Assembly (NCBI GenBank): GCA_023250675.1
Contig: JAHFAE010000007.1
Span: 1-54,550 of the forward strand
Direction: 5' to 3'
Length of the DNA: 54,550 nt
From: Oligoflexia bacterium
GTDB lineage: Bacteria > Bdellovibrionota > Bdellovibrionia > JABDDW01
How positions within the stretch are numbered: position 1 is the stretch's first letter; every line of letters begins with the position of its first letter. Of this stretch, positions 25,772 to 34,277 are shown one piece after another. The notes beneath the pieces are model-generated. The model was not told the origin of the DNA. It did no database searches and saw nothing but the letters and a program-made list of their open reading frames with translations. The translations under genes were made by a program, and so were the position numbers.

Positions 25772-26362
25772 ATGGCTGACACCATCAAAATTTGGAATGA
25801 TTGTTTTAAAGACGCTAAAAGCACCTTTAATAATTTTTTGGCACAGCCTCAAACCTTTGCCAAATTAAATCAGATGACCGAAGTGATATTGCGCACTTTT
25901 CAAAATGGCGGGACGATCTTCACTTGTGGCAATGGCGGGTCCCATTGTGATTCTCTTCACTTTGCCGAGGAGTGGACGGGGCGTTACCGTAAAGACCGTA
26001 AACCTATGGCAGCAATTGCTTTGGGGGACGGCCCTCATCTCACTTGTGTAGCCAATGATTTTGGATTTGAGCATATTTTTGAGAGACAAGTTCTTGCTCT
26101 GGGAAGACCAGGCGACTTGCTTTTATTTTTTACCACAAGTGGTAATTCAAAAAACCAGATTCTTGCCTTAGAAGCAGCCAAATCAAAAAAGATGGCGACG
26201 ATGGCACTATCGGGGCGAGACGGGGGCCAATTGGCAAAACTTGCTGATCTTGCCGTAGTCGTGCCGGCAAAAACCAGTGATCGCGTTCAAGAGGTTCATA
26301 TTAAGATCGTCCATGCTGTGATTGAAACTGTTGAGCGAATTCTGTTTCCAGAACTCTATTAG
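25772..26362 (+). CDS. gmhA: Phosphoheptose isomerase (SIS domain)
   Basis: 196 residues from ATG 25772, chosen for its GGGGGT ribosome binding site and the usual GmhA length; a reading from 25745 is too long. GmhA converts sedoheptulose 7-phosphate to D-glycero-D-manno-heptose 7-phosphate. The SIS domain is clear: TCGNGGSHCDSLHFAEEW, VANDFGFEHIFERQV, and FFTTSGNSKNQ, matching the family's GNGGSA, ANDyg and STSGNS blocks. His180-region residues follow in the VQEVHIKIVHAV helix. It overlaps the convergent epimerase gene by 4 bp. Together with the HddA-like gene at 35649 it argues for a GDP- or ADP-heptose route. Confidence 0.88.
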   Translation: MADTIKIWNDCFKDAKSTFNNFLAQPQTFAKLNQMTEVILRTFQNGGTIFTCGNGGSHCDSLHFAEEWTGRYRKDRKPMAAIALGDGPHLTCVANDFGFEHIFERQVLALGRPGDLLLFFTTSGNSKNQILALEAAKSKKMATMALSGRDGGQLAKLADLAVVVPAKTSDRVQEVHIKIVHAVIETVERILFPELY

Positions 26363-27297
26363 ACGTTCCCGTAGATAGAATTTTTAATCATCATATAGCC
26401 GTTAAGGAGTTCTCCAATCCCCATTTCAAGGGAATGGTTTGGCTTAAAACCAGTTTTTTCGATCTTTTCATTAGACACAATATAATTACGTTGGTCGGGG
26501 TCTTTGCCGACGGGGGCCTCCATTATTGTAAAATCTGGTACGTGCTTTTTGATGACCTGGCAAAGCTCGGCTTTTGACAAGTTAGCTTCAGACAATCCCA
26601 CATTAAAAATTCCACCTTTCATTTGATCAAATTTCGAAATTCCATGGATAAAGGCCCTCGTCACATCTCTAATATGAACGTAGTTTCTTTTGAAGTGGCC
26701 CTCAAATAAAACGACAAAACGATCATGAAATGCGCGATAAGTAAAATCATTGACGAGCAAGTCAACTCGCATCCGAGGTGACATGCCAAACACTGTTGCT
26801 AGCCGAAAGCTGATCGAATTTTCTCGTGTCATTAGAACTTTTTCGACTTCAACCTTGTCTTTAGCGTATAACGAAATGGGATTAAGCGGAGTGTTTTCGT
26901 CACAGAAATTATTTTTATCGCCCGTACCATAGGCGCTATTTGTCGTCGGCATTATGACCCTTTGCTGAGGACTCAATAGGCGAAACATCATCAAAATGGC
27001 ATCTTTATTTGTGGTAGTGGCACCGATGGGGTCACGATTACAGAGTGGGGCACCAACATAAGCAGCTAGGGGAATGACGAGGTCTGCTTTTTTGACTAAA
27101 GGTGCAATGGTTTTTTCGATTCGTGCATCTCCGTTAACCACTGAGAAGTTTGGATTATGACAAACATGGGCTAGACTATTTTGTTTGAACATAAAATTGT
27201 CTAAAACAGTGACCCGATGACCTGCGTTAAGGAGCTCTGGAACCATGATTGACCCCAAATACCCCGCGCCGCCGGTTACCAAAATGTTTTGTCCCAT
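26359..27297 (-). CDS. NAD-dependent nucleotide-sugar epimerase/dehydratase (extended SDR)
   Basis: 312 residues. It begins QNILVTGGAGYLGSIMV with a perfect GGAGYLG motif, has the serine strand TTNSAYGTG and a LYAKDK Tyr-Lys pair near 147-151, then a FRLATVFG block and a YVHIRDVTRAF strand typical of NDP-sugar epimerases. The substrate is not determinable; a heptose or deoxyhexose derivative is likely. No Shine-Dalgarno precedes ATG 27297, but a promoter ends 6 bases upstream. The stop overlaps that of gmhA by 4 bp on the other strand. Confidence 0.85.
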   Translation of the reverse strand: MGQNILVTGGAGYLGSIMVPELLNAGHRVTVLDNFMFKQNSLAHVCHNPNFSVVNGDARIEKTIAPLVKKADLVIPLAAYVGAPLCNRDPIGATTTNKDAILMMFRLLSPQQRVIMPTTNSAYGTGDKNNFCDENTPLNPISLYAKDKVEVEKVLMTRENSISFRLATVFGMSPRMRVDLLVNDFTYRAFHDRFVVLFEGHFKRNYVHIRDVTRAFIHGISKFDQMKGGIFNVGLSEANLSKAELCQVIKKHVPDFTIMEAPVGKDPDQRNYIVSNEKIEKTGFKPNHSLEMGIGELLNGYMMIKNSIYGNV

Positions 27298-27303
27298 ATA
27301 AAA

Positions 27304-27333
27304 ATATTAATTCATGACGCATTTAATTGTCGA
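27304..27333 (-). promoter_or_regulatory. Promoter placed for a leaderless mRNA of the epimerase gene
   Basis: TCGACA (27328-27333), 18-base spacer, TAATAT (27304-27309), then 6 bases before the ATG at 27297. No ribosome binding site is visible between them. Confidence 0.4.
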
Positions 27334-27443
27334 GAATCAAAAAATATGAGGCATCCGACCTGTAAATTTCAACAGGCTAGACCTCTGCGTTGTATTAAAA
27401 AAGTTTTGGACGATGCTAATATTTTCAGAGGTGGAAATAGATC

Positions 27444-28403
27444 ATGACTAAAACAGAACTTCTGCAAATCTATCGGAAGCTCCTAGTCGTTCGTATGGCT
27501 GAAGAACGAATCAGTGCCGAGTACCATTTGGACGAAATGAAAACTCCAATGCATCTTGGCATCGGCGCTGAAGCAATCAGTGTGGGAGTGGTGCATTGTC
27601 TCCCTAAGAACACAAAAGTTTTTGGAACCTATAGAAACCATGCACTCTATCTTGCCCTCTCTGACGACTTAGATGGTTTTTTTGGAGAGCTATTTGGAAA
27701 AAATTCAGGTCACGCCCGAGGCCGGGCTGGTTCTATGCATTTGTCTCATCCAGACCACGGTCTCATTCTTACTTCGGCGGTAGTGGGCACGACGATTCCG
27801 GTTGCCGTAGGTACGGCAATGGCAAATAATTACCAAAATAAAAAAGAAACTGTGGCGGTATTTTTTGGTGATGGGGCCACAGAAGAAGGGGTTTTTTGGG
27901 AGAGCATTAATTTTGCATGTCTTAAGAAACTCAATATTTTGTTTATATGCGAAGACAATGATTTAGCCATCCACGCTTTCAAAAAAGACAGGCAAAGTTA
28001 TGAGTCTTTAGAAAGGGCGTTATGTGCCTTTCCTTGCCATTTTGCAAAAGGCAATGGTCGCCGAGTCGACGAAGTCATAAAAACAACTAAAGTTGTTCTA
28101 GAAAAAATGAAAGAAACACCAGGCCCAGGATTTTTACACCTAGACTATTTTAGAATTGTACAGCATGTGGGCCCCGGATTTGATTTTGACGTGGGTTATA
28201 GGCAAAAACCTACAGACCCATTAGAGTATGACCCACTCCCCATTTTTGAAAAACACTTAAGCGAAAATAGAATTTCAAATACAGAACTTTCTCAAATTAG
28301 AAGGGAGCTAGATAAGAAAATTTCTATGGCCGTGGAAAATGCTCGTAAAGCTCCATTTGCCCCCGCAGACGACCTCTACCTTGATGTCATGATGGAGGTA
28401 TGA
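27444..28403 (+). CDS. TPP-dependent dehydrogenase E1 alpha-like subunit (probable two-carbon transferase component)
   Basis: 319 residues. It has the E1 alpha start LLQIYRKLLVVRMAEERI, MHLGIGAEAI, GHARGRAGSMHLS, and the thiamine diphosphate/metal motif FFGDGATEEGVFWE followed by ILFICEDN. The beta subunit is at 29582, with a ColD-like gene in between. No lipoyl E2 or E3 is found in the window, so a pyruvate dehydrogenase complex is unlikely. By analogy with the AviB1/AviB2 pair proposed to add an acetyl branch in avilamycin, it may transfer a two-carbon unit from pyruvate to a keto sugar; this is inference. AGAGGTGG precedes the ATG. Confidence 0.85.
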   Translation: MTKTELLQIYRKLLVVRMAEERISAEYHLDEMKTPMHLGIGAEAISVGVVHCLPKNTKVFGTYRNHALYLALSDDLDGFFGELFGKNSGHARGRAGSMHLSHPDHGLILTSAVVGTTIPVAVGTAMANNYQNKKETVAVFFGDGATEEGVFWESINFACLKKLNILFICEDNDLAIHAFKKDRQSYESLERALCAFPCHFAKGNGRRVDEVIKTTKVVLEKMKETPGPGFLHLDYFRIVQHVGPGFDFDVGYRQKPTDPLEYDPLPIFEKHLSENRISNTELSQIRRELDKKISMAVENARKAPFAPADDLYLDVMMEV

Positions 28404-28406
28404 GCT

Positions 28407-29579
28407 GTGACAATTAACCTCCCCCTTATGGAAAATAATATTAACAAAGAAGACTTAAACACCGTTATCGATTTTCTTAAAACCAATCCTATTCTCACGG
28501 CATCAAAAAATGTTTTAGCGTTTGAAGAAGAGTGGTCCAAATGGCTTGGTGTCAAACATAGTGTTTTTGTTAGTTCAGGCTCAGCGGCAAATCTCATTAC
28601 ACTTGCAGCTCTCAAACATACTTCAGGCATTGGTGAAGTCATAGTCCCTCCGTTAACTTGGTCGTCAGACATTGCTTCAGTTCTTCATTGTGGGTTTAAA
28701 CCCATCTTTGCAGATATTAACCCCAGAAATTTGGCAATGGCCGAAAAAGAAATCGCCTCAAAAATTACAAATGATACGAAAGCCATTTTTCTCACCCATA
28801 TTTTGGGCTTTAATGGGTTGACTCAAAATATTTTAGATTTAGCACAAGATAAAAAAATTCCTCTTATCGAAGATGTCTGTGAATCTCACGGCGCCACGTT
28901 TAAAGGCAAAAAACTTGGAACTTTTGGTCTCATGTCGAATTTCTCTTTTTACTACGCCCACCATATGAGCACCATCGAAGGGGGAATGGTCTGTACCAAT
29001 GACGAAAACCTCTATCAAATTTTAAGAATGCTCAGGGCCCATGGAATGATTCGGGAGTCTAATTCTGATACGGTAAAAAGAACCTATACAAAAGAGCACC
29101 CTGACTTGAATCCTGATTTTATTTTTGCTTACCCCGCCTACAACGTCAGGAGTACAGAAATCAATGCGGTATTGGGCCGCAGCCAACTTAAACGACTTGA
29201 TGAAAATAATAAAAAGCGAACTAGAAACTTTAAACTATTTCTTGAAAACCTTGACCCCAAAAAATTCAGAACTGATTTTGACGTAGAGGGGTCTTGTAAT
29301 TACGCGTTTGTTCTCATTCTTAATAAGCCCGACGATAAAAGGCGAGATCTTCTCGAAACGCTCATGCGATCAGCTCAAGTTGAATTTAGGCGTGGAACAA
29401 GCGGCGGAGGTAACCAAATGAGACAACCCTACATGAAAAGTATTCTCCCCAAGGGTGAAGCCACTAAATATTCAAGTGTGGAGCATGTGCATTTTTATGG
29501 CTATTATATCGGTAACTATCCTGAACTATCTGAAGCAAAAATAATACAACTCTGCAAACTTGTGAATTCGGTGGATTGA
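28407..29579 (+). CDS. ColD-like PLP-dependent 3-dehydratase of the DegT/AHBA fold
   Basis: 390 residues from a GTG with GGAGG nine bases upstream. It has the DegT fold (SSGSAANLITLAAL, a PPLTWSSD segment, and IEDVCESHGATF), but where aminotransferases carry the PLP-binding Lys it reads FYYAHHMSTIEGG, with His at 185-186. The His form and the surrounding sequence (CESxGATF, GTFGLM, YNVRxxE) match ColD, GDP-4-keto-6-deoxymannose 3-dehydratase, which makes the 3,6-dideoxy 4-keto sugar using PLP and glutamate. RfbH-type iron-sulfur cysteines are not apparent. The Gmd-like gene two places downstream would supply its substrate. Confidence 0.85.
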   Translation: MTINLPLMENNINKEDLNTVIDFLKTNPILTASKNVLAFEEEWSKWLGVKHSVFVSSGSAANLITLAALKHTSGIGEVIVPPLTWSSDIASVLHCGFKPIFADINPRNLAMAEKEIASKITNDTKAIFLTHILGFNGLTQNILDLAQDKKIPLIEDVCESHGATFKGKKLGTFGLMSNFSFYYAHHMSTIEGGMVCTNDENLYQILRMLRAHGMIRESNSDTVKRTYTKEHPDLNPDFIFAYPAYNVRSTEINAVLGRSQLKRLDENNKKRTRNFKLFLENLDPKKFRTDFDVEGSCNYAFVLILNKPDDKRRDLLETLMRSAQVEFRRGTSGGGNQMRQPYMKSILPKGEATKYSSVEHVHFYGYYIGNYPELSEAKIIQLCKLVNSVD

Positions 29580-29581
29580 TT

Positions 29582-30625
29582 ATGACAAAAATGATGTCTT
29601 ATCGAAACGCACTAGTAACCGCTGTAACCAGTGAGATGGAAGCCGACCCAAACGTTTTTGTATTTGGCCTTGATGTACCTGATCACAAGAGAATTTTTGG
29701 AAGTACAGCCGGGCTCGTAGAAAAATTTGGGTCCAAGCGATGTTTTGGTACTCCACTTTCTGAAGAGGCCATGACGGGGATTGCTCTAGGGGCTGCTATG
29801 AGTGGTCTTAAACCAATTCATGTGCATATAAGATCTGATTTCATGCTTTTGGCCACCAATCAAATTATCAATATGGTTTCAAATGTCAGATATCTCAGTG
29901 GTGGGCGCCTCTCAGTACCCTTGGTTATTCGTGCTATTATTGGTCGTGGTTGGGGCCAAGGGGCGCAGCACAGTAAATCTCTTCATAGCCTTTTTGCTCA
30001 TATTCCCGGGCTTAAAGTTGTGATGCCCTCCACACCTCAAGATGCCTACAGCCTTCTTCGCGCTGCAATCCAAGATCCTAATCCTGTGATTTTTTTAGAA
30101 CAGCGATGGCTTTATGACATTGAAGGTCCCGTGGATTTGAATTTAAATGAAAAACTTGGTCACGCCGCTGTAAAAAAAGAAGGTAAGGATGTAACAATCA
30201 TTTCTACGTCGTGGATGACGGTGGAAGCCTTAAAGGTCGCCGAAGTGCTCAATAAAAAACAGGGCATTGACGCAGAAATCATTGATGCACGGTCGATTGC
30301 GCCACTAGATGAAAAGACCATTTATAAATCTGTGAGAAAAACAGGGCGTGCGGTAGTTTTAGACTATGACTGGGTTTACTGTGGATTTGCATCAGAAATA
30401 GCAGCTTCAATTTCTGAGCACTGCTTTGACGTTCTCAAAAAACCAGTGCTGAGATTCGGTTTTGAACATGTTCCGTGTCCGACGACGAGACCCTTAGAAA
30501 ATCTCTTTTTTCCAGCTGCACCTAAAGTCATCAGAGCTATTGAAAATATGTTTAGAAAAGCACCTTCTGATTTTAAAGACGAATATTTTTTCTCTTATGA
30601 CAATAAATTTAAGGGTCCCTTTTAA
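29582..30625 (+). CDS. TPP-dependent dehydrogenase E1 beta-like subunit
   Basis: 347 residues from ATG 29582 with GGTGGA seven bases upstream (a TTG two codons earlier overlaps the previous stop and is less likely). It has the pyrimidine-binding domain, MSYRNALVTAV, FGTPLSEEAMTGIALGAA with the conserved Glu, and GWGQGAQHSKSLHSLFAHIPGLKVVMP, followed by the C-domain with DVTIISTSWM and VLDYDWVYCGFASEI. It should assemble with the alpha subunit at 27444. Its stop overlaps the start of the GDP-mannose dehydratase gene by one base (TAATG), supporting co-expression with the deoxysugar genes rather than with central metabolism. Confidence 0.85.
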   Translation: MTKMMSYRNALVTAVTSEMEADPNVFVFGLDVPDHKRIFGSTAGLVEKFGSKRCFGTPLSEEAMTGIALGAAMSGLKPIHVHIRSDFMLLATNQIINMVSNVRYLSGGRLSVPLVIRAIIGRGWGQGAQHSKSLHSLFAHIPGLKVVMPSTPQDAYSLLRAAIQDPNPVIFLEQRWLYDIEGPVDLNLNEKLGHAAVKKEGKDVTIISTSWMTVEALKVAEVLNKKQGIDAEIIDARSIAPLDEKTIYKSVRKTGRAVVLDYDWVYCGFASEIAASISEHCFDVLKKPVLRFGFEHVPCPTTRPLENLFFPAAPKVIRAIENMFRKAPSDFKDEYFFSYDNKFKGPF

Positions 30626-31620
30626 TGGCAGAAATATCATCGACTCTAATTACGGGGATTTCAGGTTCGGGCGGAAGTTACTTGGCTGAGCATATTGCTC
30701 AATTCCATCCCCAAATCAAACTTCATGGAATTTCAAGATGGCATAGTACAACGGTTCTTAATAATTTAAGTGAAATATCAGGTAAGGTGACAATGCATGA
30801 GTGTGACCTCGCCGACTTGAGTTCAGTCTATACTGTATTAAAAGACGTAAAACCCAATGTGATTTTTCATATTGCCTCCCATGCTAATGTGAGGGCTTCG
30901 TTTAATAATCCTTTGGCCGTTATGAATAATAATATAAATGGGACGGCAAATTTATTTGAAGCAGTGAGACTCTTAGAATTTAATCCTGTCATTCAACTTT
31001 GCAGTACTTCAGAAGTTTACGGACAAGTCGATCCAAAGTTTGTTCCCATTGATGAAACAGCACCAATGAATCCGGCAAGTCCTTATGCGGTCTCAAAAGT
31101 GACACAAGATCTTTTGGGTAGTATGTATTGGCAAGCCTATAAGATGAAAATTATTCGAACGCGAATGTTTGCTTACCTCAATCCTCGACGGCGCGATTTA
31201 TTTGCCACTTCGTTTGCTTTGCAGGCAGCGAGAATAGAAGTGGGTCTGCAATCAGAACTGCTTCATGGAAATCTCGATTCAGTTCGAACTATCATCGACG
31301 TGAGAGATGCCATGGACGCTTACTGGCAGGCAGTTATTCATTGTGCGCCGGGTGAGGCCTACAATATTGGCGGCGATAAGACCATGACGGTTCGTGAGTT
31401 TTTGGAATTACTAAAATCTATGTGTCGAGTTCCTATTAAATCAAAGCAGGATCCTAAATTATTGAGGCCAGCTGATGTCACGTTGCAGATTCCAAATATT
31501 GAAAAGTTTAGAAAAGCCACAGGTTGGAAACCCAAGTACTCGTTCAACGAAAGTGTGCAGTTTCTTTTGGACCATTGCCGAAAAGTGGCAAAGAGTGAAT
31601 TGGAGAATAAAAATGTTTAG
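30625..31620 (+). CDS. gmd: GDP-mannose 4,6-dehydratase-like enzyme
   Basis: 331 residues. The start LITGISGSGGSYLAEHI is the Gmd form of the Rossmann motif (GxSGSGG in place of the usual GQDGSYL), and the catalytic set is STSEVYG with PYAVSK. The NPRRRDLFATSFALQAARIE stretch and GEAYNIGG also match Gmd. The product in known members is GDP-4-keto-6-deoxy-mannose, the substrate of ColD; DmhA-type homologues act on GDP-heptose, which is a real alternative because heptose genes flank this operon. It overlaps the E1 beta gene by 1 bp and the next SDR by 8 bp. Confidence 0.8.
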   Translation: MAEISSTLITGISGSGGSYLAEHIAQFHPQIKLHGISRWHSTTVLNNLSEISGKVTMHECDLADLSSVYTVLKDVKPNVIFHIASHANVRASFNNPLAVMNNNINGTANLFEAVRLLEFNPVIQLCSTSEVYGQVDPKFVPIDETAPMNPASPYAVSKVTQDLLGSMYWQAYKMKIIRTRMFAYLNPRRRDLFATSFALQAARIEVGLQSELLHGNLDSVRTIIDVRDAMDAYWQAVIHCAPGEAYNIGGDKTMTVREFLELLKSMCRVPIKSKQDPKLLRPADVTLQIPNIEKFRKATGWKPKYSFNESVQFLLDHCRKVAKSELENKNV

Positions 31621-32605
31621 TGGAAAGCGAGTTCTTGTTACCGGCGGGACAGGTATGATTGGTCGATATCTTGTTGATCTTTTGCTTGAACGTGGAGCCA
31701 AAATCCGTATCGCATCTCTTGATGAGCCCCGTGAAGAAATGAAAAAAGTTGAATTTCAAAAGACTAATTTGATGATTTTTGAAAACTGTATTAAAGCGTG
31801 CGAAGGGATGGACTACGTCTTTCACGTGGCCGGAATTAAAGGTTCGCCATCAATGACCGCTAAGAAACCGGCGAGTTTTTTTGTCCCCTTGATCACTTTT
31901 AATACGAATATGATGGAAGCCGCAAAACAATGCGGAGCCAAAGGGTATCTTTATACAAGTTCTGTTGGTGTTTATGGACCAGCCGAAGTTTTTCAAGAAG
32001 ATGATGTTTGGAAGAAATTCCCCTCAGAAAATGATCGATTTGCCGGTTGGGCTAAGCGCATCGGCGAGTTACAAGCTGAGGCCTATAAAATCGAATATGG
32101 TTGGAATACAATTTGTATCGTAAGACCGGCCAACGTTTATGGGCGCTATGATAATTTTGATCCTAATAATGCCATGGTCATTCCTTCTCTCATCAAACGA
32201 GCGGTGGACGGTGAAAATCCATTAAAAGTTTGGGGAGACGGTAGTCCCGTAAGAGATTTTATTCATGCAAAAGATGTTGCTCTAGGAATGCTCTTTGTTA
32301 TGGAAAAAGAAATTCATGAACCAATTAATTTAGGCTCCGGCGAAGGTGTCAGCATCAAAGAACTTGTCGAAGTCATTGCAAGAAATTTACCCCATAAACC
32401 GAAAATTGAATGGGACGTCACAAAACCCGCTGGAGATAAAAAGCGCCTCTTAGACATGTCAAGAGCCTTCAAATACGGATTTAAACTATCTGTGTCTCTT
32501 GAAGAAGGGGTTCGCGATACCATCGATTGGTATACTAAGAATCAAAAAGTAAACGATGGTAGATTTAATGTATTTCGAGACGGCGTCACTTACGGGGCTC
32601 GATAG
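31613..32605 (+). CDS. Fcl/ColC-like NAD-dependent sugar epimerase-reductase, 1 of 2
   Basis: 330 residues from ATG 31613, which has TGGAGAAT upstream; a longer in-frame reading from 31475 lies inside the previous gene. Rossmann motif VTGGTGMIGRYL; a VRPANVYGRYDNFDP segment and VIPSLIKRAV match GDP-fucose synthase. The usual Tyr-x3-Lys reads FAGWAK, so the Lys is kept but the Tyr at minus 4 is replaced by Ala. The family role would be 3,5-epimerisation and/or 4-reduction of a GDP-4-keto deoxysugar. It is in the plus-strand deoxysugar operon, 10 bp before its relative. Confidence 0.8.
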   Translation: MFSGKRVLVTGGTGMIGRYLVDLLLERGAKIRIASLDEPREEMKKVEFQKTNLMIFENCIKACEGMDYVFHVAGIKGSPSMTAKKPASFFVPLITFNTNMMEAAKQCGAKGYLYTSSVGVYGPAEVFQEDDVWKKFPSENDRFAGWAKRIGELQAEAYKIEYGWNTICIVRPANVYGRYDNFDPNNAMVIPSLIKRAVDGENPLKVWGDGSPVRDFIHAKDVALGMLFVMEKEIHEPINLGSGEGVSIKELVEVIARNLPHKPKIEWDVTKPAGDKKRLLDMSRAFKYGFKLSVSLEEGVRDTIDWYTKNQKVNDGRFNVFRDGVTYGAR

Positions 32606-32615
32606 GGAGGATTAA

Positions 32616-33575
32616 GTGCCAAAAAAAAACATTCTCATATGTGGGGCGACGGGTTTTATAGGTAGAAACCTCACAGAGAAGATTTCAAAAAATCCCAACT
32701 GCCAAGTATTTGCAACCTACAACACGAGGCCACCCTTTCAGTGTAAAGGTGTTGAATTTGTTCAAGCCGACCTAACTAAGATATCCGACGTCAATCGGCT
32801 TGTAGGTGGAATCGACATTTTAATCCAAGCGGCAGCGACGACTTCGGGTGCTAAAGACATTATTACAAAACCCCATTATCACGTTACTGACAATGCGGTG
32901 ATGAATTCACTTTTATTTCGAAGTGCATTTGAAAAGTCCACCCCGCACGTCATCTTTTTTAGTTGCACAGTGATGTATCAATCGGGTGATAAAAAAGTAT
33001 CAGAGACAGATTTTGATGCAAACCAAGAAATTTTTCCGAGTTATTTTGGTGTAGGTTGGACAAAAGTCTATATAGAGAAAATGGCTCAATTTTATTCAAG
33101 GTTTAATAAAACAAAATTCACAATAATCAGACATTCCAATATTTATGGTCCACACGACAAATATGATTTAGAACGATCCCATGTTTTTGGCGCCACAGTA
33201 GCCAAAGTCCTCACGGCAAAGAGTGGCAAAGTGACGGTTTGGGGCACAGGCGAAGAGGCTCGAGATTTATTATATGTCGACGATCTCGTAGAATTTGTCG
33301 AAACAGCTATTATAAAACAACAAAGTCCCTATGAACTCGTCAATGTGGGTTTGGGGTCAGCTATTGCCGTTAAAGATCTAGTTGCTAAGATTATTCAACA
33401 CTCGGGAAAAAACTTAGAGATACAATACGATACGACAAAACCTACTATAAAGACAAAATTAGCCCTTGATATAAGTAAGGCTGAAAAGGTTTATGGTTGG
33501 AAACCTCAGACCACACTCGACGACGGAATTAAAAAGAGTCTTCAATGGTACAACGAGAACATTAAGGAGATTTAG
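32616..33575 (+). CDS. Fcl/ColC-like NAD-dependent sugar epimerase-reductase, 2 of 2
   Basis: 319 residues from a GTG with GGGAGG six bases upstream. The Rossmann motif is ICGATGFIGRNL; RHSNIYGPHDKYDLERSHV matches the GDP-fucose synthase signature (TNLYGPxDNF). As in its neighbour, the catalytic Tyr-x3-Lys is altered to VGWTK, with Val at the Tyr position. The pair may share work as a heteromer or carry out reduction and epimerisation separately. A VWGTGEEARDLLYVDDLV segment confirms an extended NDP-sugar SDR. The stop overlaps the GT2 start by one base. Confidence 0.8.
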   Translation: MPKKNILICGATGFIGRNLTEKISKNPNCQVFATYNTRPPFQCKGVEFVQADLTKISDVNRLVGGIDILIQAAATTSGAKDIITKPHYHVTDNAVMNSLLFRSAFEKSTPHVIFFSCTVMYQSGDKKVSETDFDANQEIFPSYFGVGWTKVYIEKMAQFYSRFNKTKFTIIRHSNIYGPHDKYDLERSHVFGATVAKVLTAKSGKVTVWGTGEEARDLLYVDDLVEFVETAIIKQQSPYELVNVGLGSAIAVKDLVAKIIQHSGKNLEIQYDTTKPTIKTKLALDISKAEKVYGWKPQTTLDDGIKKSLQWYNENIKEI

Positions 33576-34276
33576 TGAAAACATCGTTGGTCGCTCTTGC
33601 TCTGAATGAAATTGAAGCCATGAAAGTGGTGATGCCTCGGGTTAAAAAAGATTGGCTCCATGAGATTATCGTGGTTGATGGGGGATCCACAGACGGCACG
33701 ATAGAATATGCCGAGTCTATGGGTTATAAGGTCATTAGGCAAACTCCGCCAAAAAATAGGAACCTAGCGGCTATCTATAGAGGTATTAGCCAAGGTTATA
33801 AAGAGGGTGTGGAGGCTGCAACGGGTGACATTATCATTGCCTTTACTCCCGATAACAATTGTATCCCCGAGAAAATTCCAGAGATCATTGCGAAAATGAA
33901 AGAGGGATACGACATGGTCATTTGTTCTCGCTATGCTCAAGGGGCCAAGAGTGCTGATGATTCCCTCGTATCTGGATTTGGTAATTGGCTTTTCACAACG
34001 ATGACAAATGTTCTAACGGGCTCTCACTATACAGATGTCTTAGGTTTTTACCGTGCTTTCAAGCGAAGTGTTTTTTTTGATTTAAATATGGATAAAGACA
34101 TTCGTATTTCGACAGGCACTCAACTTTGCATTCGTTGTAAAAAAAGGGGTTTGAAGGTAGCCGATGTTCCAGGCGACGAACCACCGCGGATCGGTGGCAA
34201 AACAAGTCGAAGCATCATAGGCAACGGCTTGGTAGAACTTCATACCGTTGTCTCTGAAGTTTTAAAGAGAGCATGA
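33575..34276 (+). CDS. Family 2 glycosyltransferase
   Basis: 233 residues starting with GTG in a TAGTG overlap with the previous stop. LVALALNEIEA is followed by IIVVDGGSTDGTIEYA near residues 31-45, then FTPDNNC as the metal/nucleotide site and an ICSRYAQGAKSADD loop. No membrane tail is present. It is a dolichyl-phosphate-mannose-synthase-like GT2 and probably transfers the deoxysugar or heptose made by the operon onto a carrier. Directly followed by the oxidoreductase gene (1 bp). Confidence 0.85.
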   Translation: MKTSLVALALNEIEAMKVVMPRVKKDWLHEIIVVDGGSTDGTIEYAESMGYKVIRQTPPKNRNLAAIYRGISQGYKEGVEAATGDIIIAFTPDNNCIPEKIPEIIAKMKEGYDMVICSRYAQGAKSADDSLVSGFGNWLFTTMTNVLTGSHYTDVLGFYRAFKRSVFFDLNMDKDIRISTGTQLCIRCKKRGLKVADVPGDEPPRIGGKTSRSIIGNGLVELHTVVSEVLKRA

Positions 34277-34277
34277 A

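Noticed and set aside
28407-29579. Reading as an ordinary DegT-type sugar aminotransferase
   Set aside because: The PLP-binding lysine is replaced by His in FYYAHHMST, and the surrounding sequence follows ColD, a dehydratase.
27444-30625. Reading the E1 alpha/beta genes as a pyruvate dehydrogenase complex
   Set aside because: No E2 or E3 gene is present, a sugar dehydratase sits between the subunits, and the whole unit is embedded in a nucleotide-sugar operon.
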